Assembly (NCBI GenBank): GCA_019671005.1
Contig: CM033745.1
Span: forward strand, 19,768,921 to 19,832,920
Source: Hibiscus mutabilis
Lineage: Eukaryota; Streptophyta; Magnoliopsida; Malvales; Malvaceae
Reading direction: 5' to 3'
Length of the DNA: 64,000 nt
Positions 58,606-64,000 of the stretch are shown here, one piece after another; the first letter of the stretch is position 1; each line of letters begins with the position of its first letter. The position numbers and the translations under genes are program-made. The notes below the pieces were generated by a model, which was given only the letters and a program-made list of their open reading frames with translations, did not search any database and was not told where the DNA came from.

Positions 58606-61027
58606 TGTCACTTGATTTTTACCTTTTTTAAATAAAAAATTAATACATAATATAAAAAATAATAATAAGCACACTTTAAATAAAATACAAAAAATAATAG
58701 TGAGCCTATTTAAAATAAAAAGGGAGGAAAATATGGTTCATAAAACCCATTTTTAAAAAAATAAAATAAGCCCATTTAAATAAAAAATACTAGAAAAATA
58801 ATAAATAAGGAACCCATTTTTTAGAGGCCTAAATTAACCTATTTATCTTTTTTTCATGTTTATTCGAGATCGTCGGATCTGGGGTTGAAAGGATCAAGGG
58901 CTTGGATCGAATAAAGAAAAAAAAGGGAAAAGAGGGCCAACCCACGCAACAACGCGCCTGGCGCGCGCGCGCGTCATGCGCACGAGATTGGCTCCCTAAA
59001 TCCCCAGCGTCAAACGGCCCCTGGCGAGCTGTCGGTGCTGATTGCACCGTCCCTGGGTCACGGCGGCTGCCGTGGTTGGTGCCGGTCGACTTGCCTCGGC
59101 CGGCTGAGTCCAATGCCGTCGACCTCATCCCTTGTCGTCTCCGATAGCTCGCCAATTCTAGGGGAAAAGGATTCGAACCCTAATTTATTTAGGGGCAAAA
59201 TCTCCCAAATTGGAGCCAAATTAAATGAAATTCGGGATGGATTTCAACAAAGTAAAGCAATATTGATCAGATTGGATGATTTTATGGGACGAAAATGGGG
59301 ATTTTGTCCCCAAATTGCCTTAAATCTCAATCCCTCAAACCCTATAAATAGTGCCCAATTTGCATTGTTCAAGGCACACTCAAATTCATCTGAAAATACT
59401 CAGAAAAAATACTCTAAAAAATTGTTGGGAAATTGCTGGAATTAGTTCGAGTTTGGAGCGACATTGTTCGAATTTTCGAGGAGGAAAAGCAGGCATTTTT
59501 GCCACTTTGTCGGTATAATTTCTTCCCTTTTCCTTTTTTAATTTTATTTCTGTTTTTTATTTAGGTGTTCTTACTTTTTTTCATATTATGCTTATATAAT
59601 TTTATGTTAATCTGGATTTTTGTTCGAATTAATCTTTTATTGTGTTGTTTTCTTGTTTAATTATGGTCAAAAAATAATAAAAGGGAGGAGACCACCGCCG
59701 ACAAGCGGCGGTTGGCGCCGGTGGATGGTGGCCGGCACGGTGGCCTTCCTCCTTGTTCATCCCCTTTGATGAACATCAAGAACATGTTTATTTTTGTTAA
59801 AGTATGGTGTTTGATCCATTTGTTTTTAAGAAAATAAAAATATGTTGTTTTATTTAAATCATCACTTTTTTATTTTAAAATTCTGAAAATTAATAAAAAA
59901 ATCTCACTCACTACATTGTTTTAATTTGATTACTTTTTTATTAAAAGAATAAGTATTTTTTAGAAGCGTAAAAATAAATAGGTTTTTTAAAATAATAATG
60001 AATTGTTCTTTAAAATAAATAGATGATTTTTAATACTCAAAAAGCTAAAAATTTCTTTTTCTTAAAAAATGTATTTTAAAAGAAATAATAATGAATGTTT
60101 TGAAACATTTTTAAAAACTTCTTCCGTTTAAAAAAAAACCATAAAAACAATGAAAGTTTAAAAAAAAAACAAAGAGGTTTTCAAATATAAAAATGGTAAA
60201 AAGTTTTTTTTTAAAAAAAACATAAAGAATGACAACTTTTTCAAATAAAAGTGGTAAAGGTTTTTTAAAATAAAACAAAAATATAAAAAGTTTAGTTCTT
60301 TTTAAGGACCTAAAAACATGGAAAACGTAAAATAAAAATGTTTCGAGCTTCGTAAATTTTGTCTTCTTGTTTTATTGCCTCACAATTAAGTTGACTTTAG
60401 GAATAGGTCCTTCAAAGCTTAGATAGAAATTTCTTTGCAATAAAGTTCCTTTCACAAGAAATAAAACACACTTAATTAAATTTAAATCCCCTAAATAGGT
60501 TAAAACATTTAGAATTCTTTAGGTTTGTAAATATTAATTTAGAATTAATAAAAATCCTCAACAAATTAATCGTTCTTTGCTTGTCTGTAAAAAAGTAGAA
60601 TTTAATTAATGCAGTGTCTTACTAAACAGAAATGACGGGTTAGCGTCATAAGTGTTGGCGGTGATTGGAGTTTATTTTCGTGTGGTAAGGCTGCTAAAAT
60701 GGAATTTAATTCATAAACGGATAATAATTTAAAGCTCTATAAAAATTTGAAAACTTCGACTTTTTAAGCCTCTTGTAATCGACGAGGTACCAATTTTTGG
60801 GCGTTGTGGGGTGCTAACCCTTCCCCACGCGTAACCAACCCTCGAACCTGGTTTTGTGTTTCTGCAGACCAAAAAAATGTTATTTTGATGAAAATAAAAT
60901 GTTTTTATTAAAATAACCAAATTTAGGTGATCTAATTACACATTTTTTTTTTAAAAAAAAAGATTGGTGGAGACTCGGTTGATTTTAATGTTTTTGTCGA
61001 AATGTCGAAGCTCGAGGAGTTGCGACA
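58606..61027 (+). repeat. LTR-d, right end of the array
   Basis: TGTCACTTG start, GCGACA end, 2422 bp. No PBS follows; instead LINE sequence starts at 61028, so this is the true 3' LTR of the array. Contains CTATAAATA at 59342 and a PBS-like GGTGGAGACTC near 60966. The matching target duplication cannot be tested because the array's left end is truncated. Confidence 0.93.
59342..59350 (+). promoter_or_regulatory. LTR-d TATA box
   Basis: CTATAAATA in the same conserved context as in LTR-c. In this terminal LTR it could at most drive read-out transcription into the LINE remnant (antisense to it). Confidence 0.65.
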
Positions 61028-62126
61028 TAACCCTCAGAAACCAGCCTATCTTCCAAAAGGGCGATCTTCTTTTCAATCTCTTCCGTAGTTTTTGGCTGAG
61101 AATCTCTGAAAGTGAAAGTTTTGACCCCAGGCCTTAACACTAGCTTTAATATCTCTTAAAGTTGCGCCCATGTCCTTCTTCTCAGACTTGAGGATCAGAT
61201 CTGTGATAAATTCCACCAGTTTAGGCTCATCGGACCAGTGGGAAAACCACTTAAACGGTTTAGGACAAGCCTGCTCCATATCCTCCTTGAGAATCACAGG
61301 TCTATGATCAGATAGACCTCTGGGAATCAAACATTGCACCAAATACAGAAAACAACCGATGACTTCAGGCGAGATTAAGAATCGATCAAGTCTGCTTGCA
61401 GCACCCCCTGAACCACTTTTAAACCAGGTAAAGGAACAACCAGATAATGGCAGATCAATCAGACGATTCCTTTGGATGAAGTCTGAGAAACAATTCAAAG
61501 AACCAAAGTTCGAAACTGCCCCCAATCTCTCCTCCACAGCTTTGACAGTGTTGAAATCACCTCCCAAAACAACCGGCATCTGGAGAGACTCAATGCAAAC
61601 GGAGAGGGCTTCGAAGAATACCTTTCTATCCAAAGTAGCATTTGGTGCGTATACATTAATCATGACACATCTCAACTCCGACTGCCGAAATTTACCGGTG
61701 AGAATAATCAACCTCTCTTGTATAATCTTGCGTTCCACACCAAAAAACGAGTTATCCCAGAGGGATAAGAGTCCACCAGAGGCACCCGAAGAAGGGGAAG
61801 CCTCAACATCCCCAAAGCAATTTCCTTTGAGCCGTTTCAGAACCCACAGCTTCAATGTTACTAATTTCGTTTCTTGTATAAATGCAACTCTGGCCTTTGA
61901 CTTGTGAATTACCTTAGCGGCTGCACGAAACTTCTCGGGTTTACCCAACCCTCTTACATTCCAAGTTAAAAGTGTACAATTCATAAGAAATAACAACACT
62001 CGAATGGAAGATTTAAGCAAGACTGCTCAGACGGAGGTCGAACCTACCTCCAATTCCACTAGGCGAGCCACCACAACTTCATCTGGCACAACATAATCAT
62101 AGCAACGCTTAGCTCCGGATAGTTAA
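61028..62126 (-). pseudogene. LINE (L1 type) ORF2 endonuclease part and ORF1 end
   Basis: An open frame of 315 codons at 62020-61073, whose likely functional start is MNCTLLTWNVRGLG at 61982. It is the apurinic-type endonuclease that nicks DNA to prime LINE reverse transcription. Motifs in order: WNVRG, QETK, VYAPN, GGDFN, SRLDRF and SDHRPV, so the catalytic residues look intact. A 1-bp insertion in an A run near 61095 shifts the frame just before the stop; the other frame continues EEIEKKIALLEDR up to 61028, where LTR-d interrupts the gene. Upstream on minus, 62126-62030 reads as the last about 30 codons of a preceding ORF (ending VELEVGSTSV), probably ORF1. RT is absent, presumably beyond the left end of the array. 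Confidence 0.87.
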
Positions 62127-63400
62127 AGGAGACTTATGTGTAAGTATGATGAATGACTTAAGCATGAGACTTATGTGATTAATGGTGTAATTATGATATT
62201 TGAGTATGATGCTATGTTAATTCATGACCATTGTATGACATTCATGTCGTTTAATTGTTTTACATTTGTTATGACTACCTCATTAGGCTATGTAAGCCTA
62301 ACATATGTGTGTCTCATGCATTTCAAGATCTCAAAGCTTTCCGGACATCGATCGTGTATTTTGCGGTTGCAAGTCACTCTCGCTACTATATGTATGCCTA
62401 CTTCTGTTTCCGAACTCCTAGTAAGGTGGCATATGGTCTAGACATGTTACATATGAGCTTTTTGATATGTGTGTAATGGCCTAATAATGCCTAGATGTTA
62501 CTAGTGGAATTTGACATGTTTTGGGAGGATTCAACTAGCTAAAATGAGTTTAAAAGTACAAAAAGGCAAAAACTAGGTAAATAGATTCGAAACGCTCTAA
62601 ATTTTTTCATGCTATTAGAATTATGGATTTTGTAACTTGCTGGTAAAATTTCATGGCAATCGGACATCATTCAACAAGTTAAATCGAATAAAAACCAGAT
62701 AGAATTCATCATTATAGGTCAGACGTATCGATACGGGTGATGGCGTATCGATACTGCCAGGTATAAATTGGCTTAATGAAACATGGCGTATTGATTCGTT
62801 ATAGGCGCATTGATACGGAAATTGGTCATTGGAATTTGGTTGGAAAAATTGTATCGATACGGTATTAGGGCGTATCGGTACGAGGTCAACGCGTATCGAT
62901 ACAGGCTTAGCTGTATCGGTACGGGTTTGACATCCTTTGAATCTGGAAACCTGAAATTAGTCTTAGCATATCGATACGGCCCTCAGGGTATCGATACGAT
63001 GTTAGTTAAATCTGTTATAAGGCATAAAAACAAAAATTTGACAATTTACAAATTGGTCAGTAATAACTATACTGTCTAATTGATTAGGTTAATTATATCC
63101 GATGGTAACGAAACTTTACAAATCAATAATTGGTAAGTTTAATTACAAATTGGTAATAAAGAATTCGGATTAGGATCACTAATTTGTAAAGTTTACGATT
63201 TAGTCCCTAAGTTTGAAAAAGGTTAAAATTAACCCCGATTCTAGTAAGACTAGTAACGAATAGGTTCGATAAGCCTTAAAATGACTATTAAAATAAACCG
63301 AACAAGTTTTGAACTCCAATTTCGTCTTCCCATCTCTGAATAAGTTTCCGATAATACTTTTCGACCCGATTCTCTACCAGACTAGGAAGGGGGTGTTACA
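62127..63400 (+). other. Probable LTR-like sequence ending GGGTGTTACA
   Basis: No gene. The end GGGGGTGTTACA at 63389-63400 is the style of ending seen in many plant Ty3/gypsy LTRs, and the interval has AT-rich LTR-like composition. No matching start, target duplication or internal region was found, so orientation and limits are uncertain. It contains the GTATCGATAC cluster listed next. Confidence 0.3.
62724..62998. repeat. Five pairs of GTATCGATAC palindromes
   Basis: Ten sites close to GTATCGATACG at 62725, 62745, 62788, 62807, 62851, 62872, 62893, 62913, 62968 and 62988. Six keep the ATCGAT core exactly; the others differ by one or two bases. They fall into five pairs with 19-21 bp between partners, while distances between pairs vary. 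Confidence 0.8.
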
Positions 63401-64000
63401 ACAAAACTTTAATAAATAATTGGTTATGATATTTGCATACAAATTCTTGATTTTTGGCAAACAACTTTATGAAGAGATTTTAGTTTATTTGGGTACAAAT
63501 AGCTGATTGGTAATTAAACTTTCTATTTTAATAATCATTAAAATTATATTAAAAATATAATTTCACAAATAAAAATTTAATATGTACATCCTCATATATG
63601 CTTAGTAATGATATTAAAAAATCAATTTTCATAATCTAATTAATATTAATAGATACAAAATGTTAATAACTAATAGATCCACGTAGTAAGTAGCTTGGTA
63701 TCGCTTAAGCAGATCTCAAGTTTGAGGCGTTGTGTATGCAGAAAATCCCCGCTGGGAAACTCACCCGCCAAAGTCAAGTGTACAACGCGGGTTGGTCCAG
63801 ATTAGTCAGGGCAAAGCCCTGGAAACCAGAAGGCAACCAAAAAATATATATAATTATATCCTTATATGTCATTTTGCTTCTTTAAATAATCAAATAGCTA
63901 TCAGCTATCAATTAATTTTACCAAACATCTTTATACAATCAGCTAATGTAATCTGCTAGTCAAATCAGCTAATGTAATCCGCTATAAACTATCCGCTAAT
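63401..64000. other. AT-rich right flank without supported gene
   Basis: Nothing firmly identifiable. A GC-richer island at 63690-63840 (AGCAGATCTCAAG... then GCGGGTTGG) followed by an A/T run could be a degraded SINE or LINE tail, but no clear A and B boxes or target duplication are visible. A short direct repeat (AATCAGCTAATGTAATC) lies at 63939-63980. Confidence 0.3.

Noticed and set aside
62724..62998. CRISPR-like array of short repeats
   Set aside because: Repeats are about 11 bp, palindromic and paired, spacers are not uniform, and the context is a plant retrotransposon landscape.
63690..63860. SINE or tRNA-derived element
   Set aside because: A GC-richer island with an A/T tail is visible, but A and B boxes are not convincing and no flanking duplication was found.

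Overview
The window reads as repeat-rich heterochromatin from a flowering plant, probably a eudicot. It is AT-rich and holds long nested LTR retrotransposons with plant-type gag, protease, RT, double RNase H and integrase remnants, plus a plant L1-type LINE. No host gene, rRNA or tRNA gene was recognised. The species cannot be named from the sequence. LAYOUT: (1) 1-278, unassigned flank with a 36-bp-period direct repeat. (2) About 279-61027, a tandem array of Ogre-like (Ty3/gypsy, Tat clade) units that share LTRs. It starts inside the RT of unit 0 (279-3194 and 16094-17152), then LTR-a 17153-19521, unit 1, LTR-b, unit 2 (32781-44424), LTR-c 44425-46823, unit 3 (46824-58605) and LTR-d 58606-61027. 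Unit 1 is split: its leader, ORF1 and start of gag lie on + at 19522-23411. The rest of gag, protease, pol, 3' region, LTR-b and PBS lie inverted at 23410-32780. Turning that 9.4-kb block round restores one continuous unit, and a 27-bp sequence is present in inverted copies at both breakpoints. (3) 3195-16088, a separate non-autonomous relative (called NA-1 here) on the minus strand inside unit 0. It has about 3-kb LTRs, the 5-bp target duplication GGTAC and an uninterrupted target site in unit 3. It carries a shortened ORF1 and gag but no pol. (4) 61028-62126, the EN part of a LINE on minus, abutting LTR-d. (5) 62127-63400, a probable LTR-like sequence with five evenly spaced pairs of GTATCGATAC palindromes. 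(6) 63401-64000, AT-rich sequence with no supported feature. HOW THE PARTS WORK TOGETHER: a unit runs LTR promoter (CTATAAATA), PBS (TGGCGACTCC type), structured leader, ORF1 (globular part plus coiled coil), gag-protease, a 278-280-nt intron with conserved splice sites, RT-RNaseH-aRNH-integrase, a 3' region of stem-loops, a small ORF, a polypurine tract and the next LTR. None is intact; units 2 and 3 share four identical nonsense mutations, so they descend from one already defective template. NEW-LOOKING SIGNAL: the non-coding parts hold three sets of stem-loops in which loops or cores are conserved while stems change in a pairing-preserving way: in the leader (also shared with NA-1), just after pol, and just before the polypurine tract. 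NA-1 has its own 46-bp tandem repeat with two hairpins per unit. The inferred order of events is LINE, then Ogre array, then NA-1 insertion and the inversion. An assembly error in so repetitive a region must be excluded before trusting the array and inversion.
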